Part shown: piece by piece, positions 26,655 to 35,893 of the stretch
Layout: each line of letters opens with the position of its first letter
Position numbering within the stretch: position 1 is the stretch's first letter
Assembly: GCF_026547205.1 (NCBI RefSeq)
Contig: NZ_CP106877.1
Location: forward strand, 992,771 to 1,056,770
Length of the DNA stretch: 64,000 nt
Direction of reading: 5' to 3'
DNA from: Fervidibacillus halotolerans
Lineage (GTDB): Bacteria > Bacillota > Bacilli > Bacillales > Caldibacillaceae
Notes under the pieces: generated by a model
Database searches by the model: none
What the model was told of the DNA's origin: nothing
The model's input: the letters and a program-made list of their open reading frames with translations, nothing else
Position numbers and translations under genes: made by a program

Positions 26655-26833
26655 TAGTTAAATGTAAAGATGATTTTAGTTTCATAGTAAAAAAATCATA
26701 TAGAATACTCATAAGTTCAGCGATTTTTCGTATGCTTATTTAAGGGAAATTTCATATACAAATTTGTCTTTACCCATAAATCGAATAATATAATATATAC
26801 GAATGGGTTATTGTAAAGAAAGATGGTGTGAAT

Positions 26834-28771
26834 ATGTATCCTTTTTCAAAAAAACAAATATTTTCAAATCAATTTTTCGTTTTTTTCACAATTGCCGTTG
26901 TTTTTCTTTGGATGAAAACGTATTTTACGCAAATCACCCAGTTTCATTTAGGGGTGGAGGGGATTTTACAGCAATTTCTTCTGTTCATTAATCCTCTCGG
27001 TTCAGCGATCCTATTTTTAAGTATTGCCTTTTTGTTTAAAGGGCGAAAAAAATACATTGTGCTTTTGATCATCGACCTATTTTTATCGATTTTATTATAT
27101 GCTAATGTTGTCTACTATCGTTTTTTTGATGATTTTATTACGTTACCGACTATTTTCCAAACACAAAATTTCGGCGATGTAAGCGGCAGTGTTCCTGCGT
27201 TAATGAGACCGTATGATTTTCTGTTTTTCATCGATTGGGTTATTTTGCTATTGCTTGTTATATTGAAGTTTTTCAAAATGCCGACCTCTGAGTTGGGAAG
27301 AAAAAAAGTATTTGCCATTATTTCACTCGCTTTAGGTATCTCTTGCTTAAATCTCGGTTTAGCTGAATCCGATCGACCCCAATTGTTGACGAGGGGATTT
27401 GACCGAAATTATATCGTCAAATATTTAGGAATGTACAATTATACGATTTATGATGCGGTGGAAAGTACGAAAGCCTCCGCACAACGGGTGTTGGCCGACA
27501 GCAGTGATATAACAAAAATCATCAACTATACGAAATCGAATTATGCGGAACCAAATCCGGAATATTTCGGAATTGCTGAAGGGAAAAATGTAATATACAT
27601 CCACTTAGAGTCGATGCAAAACTTCCTGATTGATTACAAATTAAATGGTGAAGAAGTAACTCCATTCTTAAATTCATTGGCGAAGGATCCGAATTCCCTG
27701 TATTTCGACCATTTTTATCATCAAACTGCTCAAGGGAAAACAGCGGATGCGGAATTTATGTTGGATAATTCCTTGTATGGATTGCCTCAAGGGGCTGCTT
27801 TTATTACGAAAGGTAGAAATACGTATCATGCAGCTCCAGCCATTTTAAGTAGTTACGGGTATACTTCTGCTGTTTTCCATGGAAATTCCGGTAGTTTCTG
27901 GAATCGTAACGAAATTTATAAATCTTTTGGATTCGAGCACTTTTACGATATCGATTACTTCCAAGTTCAACTGGAAGAGGATTTAGCGGAATACGGTTTG
28001 ATGGATAAACCGTTTTTCCACCAATCCATTCAATATTTAAAGACTTTACCACAGCCCTTTTACACGAAATTTATAACGGTAACTCACCATTATCCGTATA
28101 AATTAGATGAAAATTTAGCTACCATTGGAAAACATGTAACTGGAGATAAATCGGTCGACAATTATTTTCAAACGGCCCGATATGCTGATGAAGCCATTGA
28201 ACAATTTTTCAACGACTTAAAAGAGGCAGGATTGTACGAAAATACCATTTTCATCTTATACGGTGACCATTACGGCATTTCTGAAAACCATAATGAAGCG
28301 ATGGAAACTGTACTTGGAGAAGAAGTAACGCCAACGGTAAGTGCGGATTTACAACGAGTCCCATTAATTATCCATATGCCAGGTCTCGAAGGAAAAACGA
28401 TTCATACGTACGGTGGACAAATTGACTTGTTGCCAACGGTTCTTCATTTGCTAGGTGTCGATACGAGCGATTATATCCATTTTGGAACCGATCTTTTATC
28501 CAAAAATCATAAGGAACTTGTCGCCTTTAGAAATGGTGATTTCGTCAGTCCAGAAGTGTATTCGGTAGATGGAAAATTTTATGACCCAATTACGGGAGAA
28601 AAAATAGATGATTCGTTACTTGATTATAGTAAGGAATTAAAACAACTGGTGGAAGAACAGTTACATTTGTCTGATCAAGTGGTAAATGGTGATCTTTTAC
28701 GATTTTACACACCAGATGGTTTTGAACCCGTCGACAAAAAAACCATAAATTACAAAAAAGATAGTGAATAA
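26834..28771 (+). CDS. ltaS: Lipoteichoic acid synthase LtaS
   Basis: A polytopic enzyme of about 645 residues that polymerises glycerol-phosphate from phosphatidylglycerol onto a glycolipid anchor outside the membrane. Five TM helices (residues 10-175) precede a signal-peptidase-like region before SDRPQLLTR and an extracellular sulfatase-fold domain. The catalytic threonine is in QTAQGKTADAEF, and IYIHLESMQ, VFHGNSGSFWNRN and YGDHYGISENHNEAM are metal/substrate motifs that closely match B. subtilis LtaS. The start is ATG 26834 or GTG 26828, both near GGTG. Monocistronic. Confidence 0.95.
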   Translation: MYPFSKKQIFSNQFFVFFTIAVVFLWMKTYFTQITQFHLGVEGILQQFLLFINPLGSAILFLSIAFLFKGRKKYIVLLIIDLFLSILLYANVVYYRFFDDFITLPTIFQTQNFGDVSGSVPALMRPYDFLFFIDWVILLLLVILKFFKMPTSELGRKKVFAIISLALGISCLNLGLAESDRPQLLTRGFDRNYIVKYLGMYNYTIYDAVESTKASAQRVLADSSDITKIINYTKSNYAEPNPEYFGIAEGKNVIYIHLESMQNFLIDYKLNGEEVTPFLNSLAKDPNSLYFDHFYHQTAQGKTADAEFMLDNSLYGLPQGAAFITKGRNTYHAAPAILSSYGYTSAVFHGNSGSFWNRNEIYKSFGFEHFYDIDYFQVQLEEDLAEYGLMDKPFFHQSIQYLKTLPQPFYTKFITVTHHYPYKLDENLATIGKHVTGDKSVDNYFQTARYADEAIEQFFNDLKEAGLYENTIFILYGDHYGISENHNEAMETVLGEEVTPTVSADLQRVPLIIHMPGLEGKTIHTYGGQIDLLPTVLHLLGVDTSDYIHFGTDLLSKNHKELVAFRNGDFVSPEVYSVDGKFYDPITGEKIDDSLLDYSKELKQLVEEQLHLSDQVVNGDLLRFYTPDGFEPVDKKTINYKKDSE

Positions 28772-28775
28772 TTGA

Positions 28776-28822
28776 AACCCCAGAATATAGGAAAATACAT
28801 CTTTCCTGTATCTGGGGTTTTC
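28776..28822 (+). terminator. Terminator after ltaS
   Basis: AACCCCAG pairs with CTGGGGTT and the inner ATATAGGAAA pairs with TTTCCTGTAT (one G-U), followed by TTT. A long, stable hairpin. Confidence 0.88.
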
Positions 28823-28974
28823 GTTTTGTTTGTAAAACATTCGAAATGCAAAATTTGTACTTAATTTCCCATATGTATATCAATCGATCATCCAATTCCC
28901 ATTTTCCACCCCCTATTTACGACCGTTAATGATGAAATAGAATTCGTAAAAAATCGGTAAAAAAAAGTAACTCC

Positions 28975-29229
28975 TTATTTTATAATCTTCTCGTCTGTTG
29001 AACACAATCCCCGAGTTTTATTTTCCAACTGCATTTTCTCCAATTCTAATCGCATTTTTTCCGTTTCTAACAAATAGTTTTCATGTTTTATCTGTTCCAA
29101 TTTCACTTCTTCTTTTAACATTTCATTTTTTAATTTTAATGTTTTTCTTTTGTGATCCGTAATAATGCCAATGATAGCCGGAGAAAATACGGCGATGATA
29201 AAAACAATGGGAATCAATGCCCACTCCAT
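28975..29229 (-). CDS. Small membrane protein with cytoplasmic coiled coil
   Basis: An 84-residue protein I cannot assign to a named family. Residues 3-24 are one TM helix, then a charged segment DHKRKTLKLK and a heptad-like coiled coil (residues 34-72, repeated K/E-L-E-x-x pattern), ending in a polar tail. The shape recalls small phage-shock or membrane-stress proteins such as PspB, but there is no decisive motif. GAGGAGGGG is 5 nt before the ATG, a very strong site that supports real translation. It lies alone between ltaS and the PTS operon, facing left. Confidence 0.75.
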   Translation of the reverse strand: MEWALIPIVFIIAVFSPAIIGIITDHKRKTLKLKNEMLKEEVKLEQIKHENYLLETEKMRLELEKMQLENKTRGLCSTDEKIIK

Positions 29230-29384
29230 ACGACCCCTCCTCGAATGTCCTTTTTTGATTATATTTTATCATTCTCATAGTAGGAAAAAAAACCCTTTTT
29301 AAAAAGATTCGATATTTAAGTTTTGTACCTTTCGGAAAATGATTATCCGTTTCCTCCTTAAGACGGAAAAACATTATGTACAAA

Positions 29385-29398
29385 TGAAAACGGTTTTA
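29385..29398 (+). promoter_or_regulatory. cre-like site upstream of the cellobiose-type PTS operon
   Basis: TGAAAACGGTTTTA matches 13 of 14 positions of the CcpA consensus. It lies 61-74 bp before the EIIB start, as expected for catabolite repression of a beta-glucoside operon. Confidence 0.6.
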
Positions 29399-29458
29399 GC
29401 CTACCATGGATACAGGAAAGATGAAATGCAAATGAAGTTAAAAAGGGAGGACGAACAA

Positions 29459-29773
29459 ATGAAACGCATTTTATTAGCTTGTTCTGCAGGTATGTCGACG
29501 AGCTTGTTAGTGTCAAAGATGAAAGAAGTTGCTGAGCAAAAAGAAATAGAAGCGGAAATTTGGGCGGTTGCTCAAGATAAAGTGATGACCGAAATGAAAA
29601 AAGCAGATGTCCTTTTAATTGGTCCACAAATGCGATTTATGAAACGAAAATTTGAACCTATTGCACAGGAACAAGGAATACCGTTAGAAGTGATCGATCC
29701 AATTGCATACGGAAGAATCGATGGAGAAGCAGTTTTGAAGCTTGCCATTAATTTAATGGGCGAAAATGAATGA
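29459..29773 (+). CDS. PTS lactose/cellobiose-family EIIB component
   Basis: A 104-residue EIIB. The phosphoryl acceptor is C8 in LLACSAGMSTSLLVSKM, the characteristic loop of the Lac-family IIB, and VLLIGPQMRFM is also typical. GGGAGG 8 nt upstream selects the ATG at 29459; the longer in-frame extension has no ribosome binding site and crosses the cre-like site. It hands phosphate from EIIA to the incoming sugar in EIIC. First gene of an operon whose sugar is probably cellobiose or another beta-glucoside (licB/celA type). Confidence 0.93.
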   Translation: MKRILLACSAGMSTSLLVSKMKEVAEQKEIEAEIWAVAQDKVMTEMKKADVLLIGPQMRFMKRKFEPIAQEQGIPLEVIDPIAYGRIDGEAVLKLAINLMGENE

Positions 29774-29792
29774 GAGGTCAGGAGGAGTTCCA

Positions 29793-31082
29793 ATGAATAA
29801 ATTAATGAATTATTTAGAAAGAGTATTGTTACCGATTGCAGATAAGTTGAATAATAACCGGTATTTGACTGCCTTACGTGACGGATTTATGATCGCTTTA
29901 CCATTTATTATTTTTGGTTCCATCTTTGTAGTTATCGCGAATTTCCCGTTTTTAGATAAAGTTTTAAGTGAAGATGCACTAACAGCTTACAGAACTGCTT
30001 TAGGTCCAGCATCTAGCGCTACGCTAGGAATTATCGGTTTGTTTGCTATTGTAGGCATAGGGTATAAGTTGACGGAGCATTACGGATTAGAGCCAATCTA
30101 CGGAGGGGTTGTCGCACTTGTTTCTTTCCTTATTTTAAATCCTCAAGAACTCGATGGTGTATCCGGTGTAATTCCAACATTTATTCTCGGTGCTCAAGGA
30201 ATGTTTTTAGGAATTTTCACAGCATTTTTTGCAGCAGAATTGTATCGGTATTTCGTAAAGAAAAATTGGACCATTAAAATGCCTGCCGGTGTACCTGGAT
30301 CGGTTTCCAAATCCTTTAGCGCATTGATACCGATTGCCATGACCTTATCTATCTTTTTAGTTGTACGGATTTTGTTTAGCTTGACTTCTTATGAAACAGT
30401 TCAAAACTTTATTTATACCATTATCCAACAACCGTTAACAAAACTTGGAAGCGGACTGGCGGCGACGATAGTAGCTGTTTTGTTAATTCAAGTATTCTGG
30501 TTCTTCGGTCTTCATGGTCAAATTATTATTAACTCAGTATTTGACCCGATTTGGTATGCGTTAAATGACCAAAACTACCAAGCATTCCAAGCGGGTACGG
30601 AACTTCCAAACGTCGTTACAAAACAGTTTATCGATACGTTCCTCGTTGGAATGGGTGGTTCAGGTATGACGTTGGCTGTTGTCGTATTGATTTTCTTAAT
30701 TGGTCGTAGCCGACAAATCAAGGAATTAGGTAAACTCGGTGGACCGGCTGGTATATTTAACGTCAACGAACCGATCATTTTCGGTCTTCCAATTATTATG
30801 AACCCGTTAGTCTTAATCCCTTGGTTACTTGCTCCAGTTGTCATAACGATTATTACGTATTTTGCCATGTCGACGGGACTTGTTCCGAAACCTGCAGGGA
30901 TTATCGTACCTTGGACGACACCGATTGGACTTAGCGGATTTTTAGCGACAGGAAACGCATGGCAAGGGGCCGTGTTACAAATATTCAACTTACTTGTTGT
31001 AATGGGAATTTGGTGGCCATTTTTGAAAATCTTAGATAAAAGTTACTATGAAACTGAAAAAAGTGGTATACAACATAAATAA
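29793..31082 (+). CDS. PTS lactose/cellobiose-family EIIC permease
   Basis: A 429-residue permease with about ten TM helices. RDGFMIALPFIIFGSIFVVI, FWFFGLHGQIIINSVFDPIWY and GGPAGIFNVNEPIIFGLPIIMNP are signatures of the CelB/LicC family; the last carries the conserved NEP substrate site. GGAGGAG is positioned for the ATG at 29793. It is followed by an intercistronic hairpin before EIIA. Substrate is inferred from the neighbouring GH1 phospho-beta-glucosidase. Confidence 0.93.
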   Translation: MNKLMNYLERVLLPIADKLNNNRYLTALRDGFMIALPFIIFGSIFVVIANFPFLDKVLSEDALTAYRTALGPASSATLGIIGLFAIVGIGYKLTEHYGLEPIYGGVVALVSFLILNPQELDGVSGVIPTFILGAQGMFLGIFTAFFAAELYRYFVKKNWTIKMPAGVPGSVSKSFSALIPIAMTLSIFLVVRILFSLTSYETVQNFIYTIIQQPLTKLGSGLAATIVAVLLIQVFWFFGLHGQIIINSVFDPIWYALNDQNYQAFQAGTELPNVVTKQFIDTFLVGMGGSGMTLAVVVLIFLIGRSRQIKELGKLGGPAGIFNVNEPIIFGLPIIMNPLVLIPWLLAPVVITIITYFAMSTGLVPKPAGIIVPWTTPIGLSGFLATGNAWQGAVLQIFNLLVVMGIWWPFLKILDKSYYETEKSGIQHK

Positions 31083-31103
31083 ATCGATTGAAACAAATAT
31101 ATA

Positions 31104-31131
31104 AAGATGGCTCCTTGAATGGGGCCATCTT
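31104..31131 (+). other. Intercistronic hairpin between EIIC and EIIA genes
   Basis: AAGATGGCTCC pairs with GGGGCCATCTT over 11 positions with one mismatch and a 6-nt loop. It is followed by CAATTAAAC, not a U-run, so it should not terminate efficiently. It may be an RNA processing or stability element that uncouples EIIC and EIIA levels. Confidence 0.6.
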
Positions 31132-31168
31132 CAATTAAACATACGAAGAGTAGTTTGGAGTGAATATA

Positions 31169-31474
31169 ATGGATCAAATCACAGAAATTGCCTTTCAAAT
31201 TATATTACATGCAGGAAACGGCCGTTCCAGTGCCATGGAGGCCATTCAAGAAGCGAAGGACGGAAATTTTCAAAAGGCAGATCAGTTAATCGATGACGCA
31301 GGGGAAGAGCTTGGAAAGGCCCATAGTTATCAAACAAAATTGTTACAAGAAGAGGCAAAGGGCAATGGAATTGATGTAAATGTTATGCTCATTCATTCCC
31401 AAGACCATTTAATGACAGCCATGACAGTACGGGACTTAGCTTCAGAATTTGTTGAATTGTACCGCAACAAATAA
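31169..31474 (+). CDS. PTS lactose/cellobiose-family EIIA component
   Basis: A 101-residue trimeric helical EIIA that takes phosphate from HPr. The phospho-histidine is H76 in MLIHSQDHLMTAMT; the N-terminal IILHAGNGRSSAMEAIQEAK also matches LicA. GGAGTG with 6-nt spacing selects the ATG at 31169. The 86-bp gap after EIIC contains a hairpin, while the next gene follows 23 bp downstream. Confidence 0.93.
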   Translation: MDQITEIAFQIILHAGNGRSSAMEAIQEAKDGNFQKADQLIDDAGEELGKAHSYQTKLLQEEAKGNGIDVNVMLIHSQDHLMTAMTVRDLASEFVELYRNK

Positions 31475-31497
31475 CAATTTTACAAGGAGTGGTTTTA

Positions 31498-32886
31498 ATG
31501 GCAAATGAATATACATTTCCAAAGGGATTTTGGTGGGGAAGTGCTACAAGTGCAACCCAAATTGAAGGTGCGGCCAATGAAGGTGGGAAGGGACCGAATA
31601 TTTGGGATTATTGGTATAAAAAAGAACCGAACCGTTTTTTTGAAAATGTCGGACCTGAAAAAACATCAGATTTTTACCATTTATATAAAGAAGATATCCA
31701 ATTAATGAAAGAGATTGGCCATAATTCCTTTCGAATGTCCATCTCATGGTCCCGATTAATTCCGAATGGAAAGGGCGAAGTAAATGAAGAAGCAGTAACT
31801 TTTTATAATAACGTAATTAATGAATTAATCGACAACGGTATTGAACCTTTTGTGAATTTATTTCATTTTGATATGCCCTTAAAACTCCAACAAGTAGGTG
31901 GTTGGGAAAACCGGGATGTTGTAGAAGCATATGCGGATTATGCTGAAATTTGTTTCCGCCTTTTCGGTAATCGGGTGAAAAAATGGTTTACATTTAATGA
32001 ACCGATTGTTCCCGTTGAAGGTGGGTATTTATACGATTTCCATTATCCGAATATCGTTGATTTTAAAAAGGCTGCACAAGTGGCTTTCCATACGGTCCTA
32101 GCCAGTGCCAAAGCGATTGAAAGATTTCGGAAGGAAAAGGTCAGTGATGGTAAAATCGGGATTATTTTAAATTTAACCCCTTCTTATCCGAGAAGTCAAA
32201 ATCCGTATGATTTGAAAGCATCACGAATTGCAGACTTATTCTTTAATCGAAGTTTCCTCGATCCGGCTGTTTTAGGAGAGTATCCTGAGGAATTGATCGA
32301 AATTTTAAGGGAGCATGGACAACTGCCTGTCGTACAAGATGGGGATTTGGAATTTATTAAAAATCATACGGTCGATCTCCTAGGCGTGAACTATTATCAA
32401 CCGCGACGAGTAAAGGCAAAAGAACATTTGCCAAACCCGTATAGTCCCTTTATGCCTGATTGGTTTTTCGACAATTACGAAATGCCTGGAAGGAAAATGA
32501 ATCCATATCGCGGTTGGGAGATCTATGAAAAGGGAATTTATGATATAATGATAAACTTAAAAGAAAACTACGGAAATATCGAATCGTTTATTTCTGAAAA
32601 TGGTATGGGTGTCCAAAATGAAGAACGCTTCTTAAAAGATGGAATGATTCATGACGATTATCGGATTGAATTTATTAAAGGTCATTTACAATGGTTGCAT
32701 AAAGCGATTGAAGAAGGGGCAAATTGCAAAGGATACCATTTATGGACATTTATGGATAATTGGTCTTGGTGTAACGCATATAAAAATCGGTACGGATTCG
32801 TTTCCGTCGACATTACGACACAAAAACGATCGTTAAAGAAAAGTGCCCTTTGGTTTAAACAAGTTTCCCATAACAATGGTTTTTAA
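31498..32886 (+). CDS. 6-phospho-beta-glucosidase, GH1
   Basis: A 462-residue cytoplasmic GH1 enzyme that hydrolyses phosphorylated beta-glucosides imported by the PTS to glucose and glucose-6-phosphate. FPKGFWWGSATSATQIEGA opens the barrel; the acid/base glutamate is E168 in TFNEP and the nucleophile E367 in FISENGMG. AAGGAG is 7 nt before the ATG at 31498. Last structural gene of the operon; equivalents are called bglH, licH or celF, so no symbol is given. Confidence 0.93.
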   Translation: MANEYTFPKGFWWGSATSATQIEGAANEGGKGPNIWDYWYKKEPNRFFENVGPEKTSDFYHLYKEDIQLMKEIGHNSFRMSISWSRLIPNGKGEVNEEAVTFYNNVINELIDNGIEPFVNLFHFDMPLKLQQVGGWENRDVVEAYADYAEICFRLFGNRVKKWFTFNEPIVPVEGGYLYDFHYPNIVDFKKAAQVAFHTVLASAKAIERFRKEKVSDGKIGIILNLTPSYPRSQNPYDLKASRIADLFFNRSFLDPAVLGEYPEELIEILREHGQLPVVQDGDLEFIKNHTVDLLGVNYYQPRRVKAKEHLPNPYSPFMPDWFFDNYEMPGRKMNPYRGWEIYEKGIYDIMINLKENYGNIESFISENGMGVQNEERFLKDGMIHDDYRIEFIKGHLQWLHKAIEEGANCKGYHLWTFMDNWSWCNAYKNRYGFVSVDITTQKRSLKKSALWFKQVSHNNGF

Positions 32887-32913
32887 AAAGTAGTAAAAAA
32901 TTAAACGGAGCTT

Positions 32914-32941
32914 AGGTTCTGGTCGAGAAGGATCAGAACCT
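32914..32941 (+). terminator. Hairpin after the phospho-beta-glucosidase gene
   Basis: AGGTTCTG pairs perfectly with CAGAACCT around a 12-nt loop; TTCCC follows, so the U-run is poor. It may only partly separate the operon from its regulator gene. Confidence 0.55.
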
Positions 32942-32966
32942 TTCCCTAGTTTGAAGGGAGGGATGA

Positions 32967-34886
32967 ATGTTGAATACTCGGTTTATGACGATATTAAAAG
33001 AATTGATGACAGCAGAGGAACCCTTAACCGCATCTTATTTAGCAAAGTTGAATCAAGTAACGGCGAGGACTACCCGGGAAGATATTAAAAGGCTATCATC
33101 CTTTCTATCTGAACACGGAGCCGAGATAAAATCGACGATGGGAAAGGGATACGAACTTAAAATCCATGAAGACGCTCCCTTTCGAAAAATGTTGCAATCG
33201 ATTTCTAATAAATCGACAGTGGCTATCCCGAAAACGCCTGAGGAACGGATTCATTATATTATGCGCCGTCTGTTGTTAAGTGAAGATTATATGAAAATGG
33301 AAGATTTGGCAGACGAATTGTATATTAGCAAATCGACCATTCAAAATGATTTTAAAACGGTTAAGAATATTTTAAAAGAATATAATCTCTCATTACAATC
33401 CAAACCGAATTACGGGATGAAATTAGTTGGCTCTGAATTAAAAATGCGATTTTGTATGGCGGAATATATATTTGATCGAAAAAAAATCCACCTACAGAAC
33501 TTTTCAAATACAACGATCGACAAAAAAGAAATGGACATGATCCAACAGATTATATTGAAACAAATTAAAAAACATAAAATTTTACTTTCCGATATTGCTC
33601 TAAATAATTTATTGATTCATATCGAAATCGCTTTCAAACGAATAAAAAGTGGCCATTACGTCACCCTTTATAAAACAGATGTCCAATCGATTAAACAACA
33701 AAGGGAATATGTCGTCGCTACAGAAATTGCAAGAGAAGTCGAAAAAACATTCCACATTCAATTTCCAACCATTGAAGTTGCTTATATCGCCATCCATTTA
33801 ATGGGAACGAAAGTAGTGACGAACACGACGGAAAATGTAAAAGAAATGATTGACGATGAAATATATGATATCGTACGTTTTGCCTTGGATCAAATTGAAA
33901 ACGAACTCCAGCTTGGCATCCGATTCGATCAAGAATTGATATTTGGGTTAAGTCTTCATTTAAAACCAGCGATTAATCGCTATAAGTTTGGGATGAATAT
34001 ACGGAATCCGATGCTTTCGGATATTAAGAAAAACTATCCCCTTGCCTTTTCTGCAGCAGTCATTGCCGGTAGTGCCATTGGGGAATTAACCGGAACAGAA
34101 ATTGACGAAAACGAAATCGGTTATCTCGCCTTACATATCGGCGCTGCGATCGAACGGAAAAAGATGCAATCGGGTCCGAAGCGATGTATCGTCGTCTGTG
34201 CATCCGGATTTGGAACCGCCCAATTGATATATTATAAACTAAAGGCGTATTTTGGGAATAATTTGGAAGTCGTGGGGACGACCGAATATTACAATTTACA
34301 TGATATGAATTTACGGGATCTTGACTTTATCGTAAGTTCCATTCCAATTGAAGAATCCTTTTCGATTCCGGTCATTGAAGTGAATGCCGTTTTAGGTGAA
34401 CAAGATTTGAAAAAAATCGAAACGTTTATCGTTGAAAAAAACCAACCGTTACAACATTATTTTTACAGGGAATTTATGTTTTTAAGACAAAACTTTTCTA
34501 CGAAAGAGGAAGTTTTGCAATTTTTGAATGATGAATTAATGAAAAAAGGACTAGTGGATGAGACCTTTCTCGAATCGGTATACGAAAGGGAGAATGTAGC
34601 ACCGACTTCCTTTGGGAACTTAGTTGCCATTCCCCATCCGATCACACCAAAGACGGAGAAAACCTTTATGGCCGTCTGTACCTTAGAAAAACCAATTGAA
34701 TGGAGTGGGAAGCCCGTTCAACTCGTTTGCATGCTTTGTGTAAAAAAGAATAGTCAGGAAGATTTACAAGAAATGTACAATCTGATGATTCATATTATCG
34801 ATCATTCCGAAATCGTTGATAAATTAATTAAAGCTAAATCCTATGAAACATTTATGAAAATATTATTGGAAAAAGAATTAAGATAA
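32967..34886 (+). CDS. PRD-containing transcriptional activator, LicR/BglG-MtlR type
   Basis: A 639-residue PTS-controlled regulator. In order: an N-terminal winged HTH (residues 1-65), a second HTH (about 85-150, LADELYISKSTIQNDFKTV), two PRD domains (about 175-395) with conserved histidines such as HIEIAFKRI and HLKPAINRY, an EIIB-like domain with C411 in CASGFGTAQL, and an EIIA-like domain with H557 in AIPHPITPKT. PRD activators of this kind respond to HPr and to the operon's EIIB, so it probably drives the PTS operon upstream in the presence of beta-glucosides. GAAGGGAGGG precedes the ATG. Confidence 0.9.
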   Translation: MLNTRFMTILKELMTAEEPLTASYLAKLNQVTARTTREDIKRLSSFLSEHGAEIKSTMGKGYELKIHEDAPFRKMLQSISNKSTVAIPKTPEERIHYIMRRLLLSEDYMKMEDLADELYISKSTIQNDFKTVKNILKEYNLSLQSKPNYGMKLVGSELKMRFCMAEYIFDRKKIHLQNFSNTTIDKKEMDMIQQIILKQIKKHKILLSDIALNNLLIHIEIAFKRIKSGHYVTLYKTDVQSIKQQREYVVATEIAREVEKTFHIQFPTIEVAYIAIHLMGTKVVTNTTENVKEMIDDEIYDIVRFALDQIENELQLGIRFDQELIFGLSLHLKPAINRYKFGMNIRNPMLSDIKKNYPLAFSAAVIAGSAIGELTGTEIDENEIGYLALHIGAAIERKKMQSGPKRCIVVCASGFGTAQLIYYKLKAYFGNNLEVVGTTEYYNLHDMNLRDLDFIVSSIPIEESFSIPVIEVNAVLGEQDLKKIETFIVEKNQPLQHYFYREFMFLRQNFSTKEEVLQFLNDELMKKGLVDETFLESVYERENVAPTSFGNLVAIPHPITPKTEKTFMAVCTLEKPIEWSGKPVQLVCMLCVKKNSQEDLQEMYNLMIHIIDHSEIVDKLIKAKSYETFMKILLEKELR

Positions 34887-35079
34887 ACATGATGGGGATT
34901 TTGCGTTAAGATTGGATGAATTAATCACAAGAAAAGAGTTTTAGCTTATTTAAACAATCACCGATTCACAATTAGGAAAAATCATGTGGAAAAGTCCAAG
35001 GGGATATTTTTGAAGATTTCTATGAATTATTTTGCTATTCGTTACACGGATATAATGAAAGGGGAAGAAAGAAGAGTAG

Positions 35080-35112
35080 AAAAAATCCCGGCCGGTTTCG
35101 GTCGGGTTTTTT
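35080..35112. terminator. Bidirectional terminator between the PRD regulator and sirtuin genes
   Basis: AAAAAA(T)CCCGGCCG pairs with CGGTCGGGTTTTTT with one bulge and one G-U. The A-tract and T-tract allow it to serve both converging transcripts; it abuts the sirtuin stop codon. Confidence 0.83.
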
Positions 35113-35837
35113 CAGTGAGTGGTTTGAATTCCTCGATTCCATTCATTTAAAAAGTCGCCAATTTTTTCTTTATTAATGACTACATCTGCATACATATCAA
35201 AGGAAGTCGATTCCATATTCACAATCATTAATTTCGCTCCACTTTCTTTTGCAATCAATGGGAACTGGTTCGCTGGTGTAACGGAAAGGGATGAGCCGAG
35301 GACGATGAACAATTCCGCCTTTTGTGACTCTTCCAAAGCCCGTTGAAATGCATCTTGAGGCAGTGGCTCACCAAATAATACGACGGATGGACGCAAGATT
35401 CCCTCGCAAGTACAGTAATAGTCTTTATGAACGTATTGTTCACTATCGTATTCTTTTCCACAAGACTCACAATGAAGTTTTTGCAACGTACCGTGTAGTT
35501 CGATTACTTGTTCACTTCCTGCTTGTTGATGGAATCCGTCGACATTTTGAGTAATAATCGATTGAACCAATCCCTTTTTCTCCCATTCTGCTAAAATGTG
35601 ATGTCCTTTATGGGGACCAAATTCTTTTACTCCCAAAACCCGTTCTCTGTAAAATTCAATAAACTCTTCCACATTGTGATTTAATGCATCGATGGAAGCA
35701 ATTTTTCCCGGAGCTTTTTTCTTCCATAGTCCTGTTTTTTTCGAGCGAAAATCAGGCAACCCGCTTTCTGTTGACATGCCTGCACCGGTAAAGACGACGG
35801 TGTAATTTGAATCGAGAAGCCAATGTTTCCATTGCAT
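35112..35837 (-). CDS. NAD-dependent protein deacylase, Sir2 family
   Basis: A 241-residue sirtuin. NAD-binding GAGMSTESGLPDFRS (G18 onward) and TQNVDGFHQQAG, the catalytic histidine in VIELHGTL, and a zinc finger of four cysteines in CESCGKEY...YYCTCEG are all intact, as are GSSLSVTPA and INKEKIG near the end. It removes acyl groups from lysines, producing O-acetyl-ADP-ribose. ATG at 35837 is favoured because GGGGGTG is 7 nt upstream; GTG at 35846 is possible. Its promoter carries a perfect palindrome over the -10. Confidence 0.92.
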   Translation of the reverse strand: MQWKHWLLDSNYTVVFTGAGMSTESGLPDFRSKKTGLWKKKAPGKIASIDALNHNVEEFIEFYRERVLGVKEFGPHKGHHILAEWEKKGLVQSIITQNVDGFHQQAGSEQVIELHGTLQKLHCESCGKEYDSEQYVHKDYYCTCEGILRPSVVLFGEPLPQDAFQRALEESQKAELFIVLGSSLSVTPANQFPLIAKESGAKLMIVNMESTSFDMYADVVINKEKIGDFLNEWNRGIQTTH

Positions 35838-35878
35838 CGATGTCACCCCCGTTGAAAATGAAAAGCATTGAAAAAAGC

Positions 35879-35893
35879 GACCTATTATAGGTC
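35879..35893 (-). promoter_or_regulatory. Palindrome over the -10 of the sirtuin gene
   Basis: GACCTAT-T-ATAGGTC on the plus strand is a perfect odd palindrome of 15 bp. On the minus strand it contains TATAAT with a weak TTCCAA 17 bp upstream, so a dimeric repressor bound here would cover the -10. The regulator is unknown. Confidence 0.5.

Larger units (their letters stand above)
26336..26833. other. 498-bp intergenic region between arsC and ltaS
   Basis: It contains the ars terminator (26402-26445) and a TTGACA-16-TATATT promoter (26627-26654) that would give an ltaS leader of about 170 nt. The rest is AT-rich without a credible ORF, RNA gene or repeat. Confidence 0.6.
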
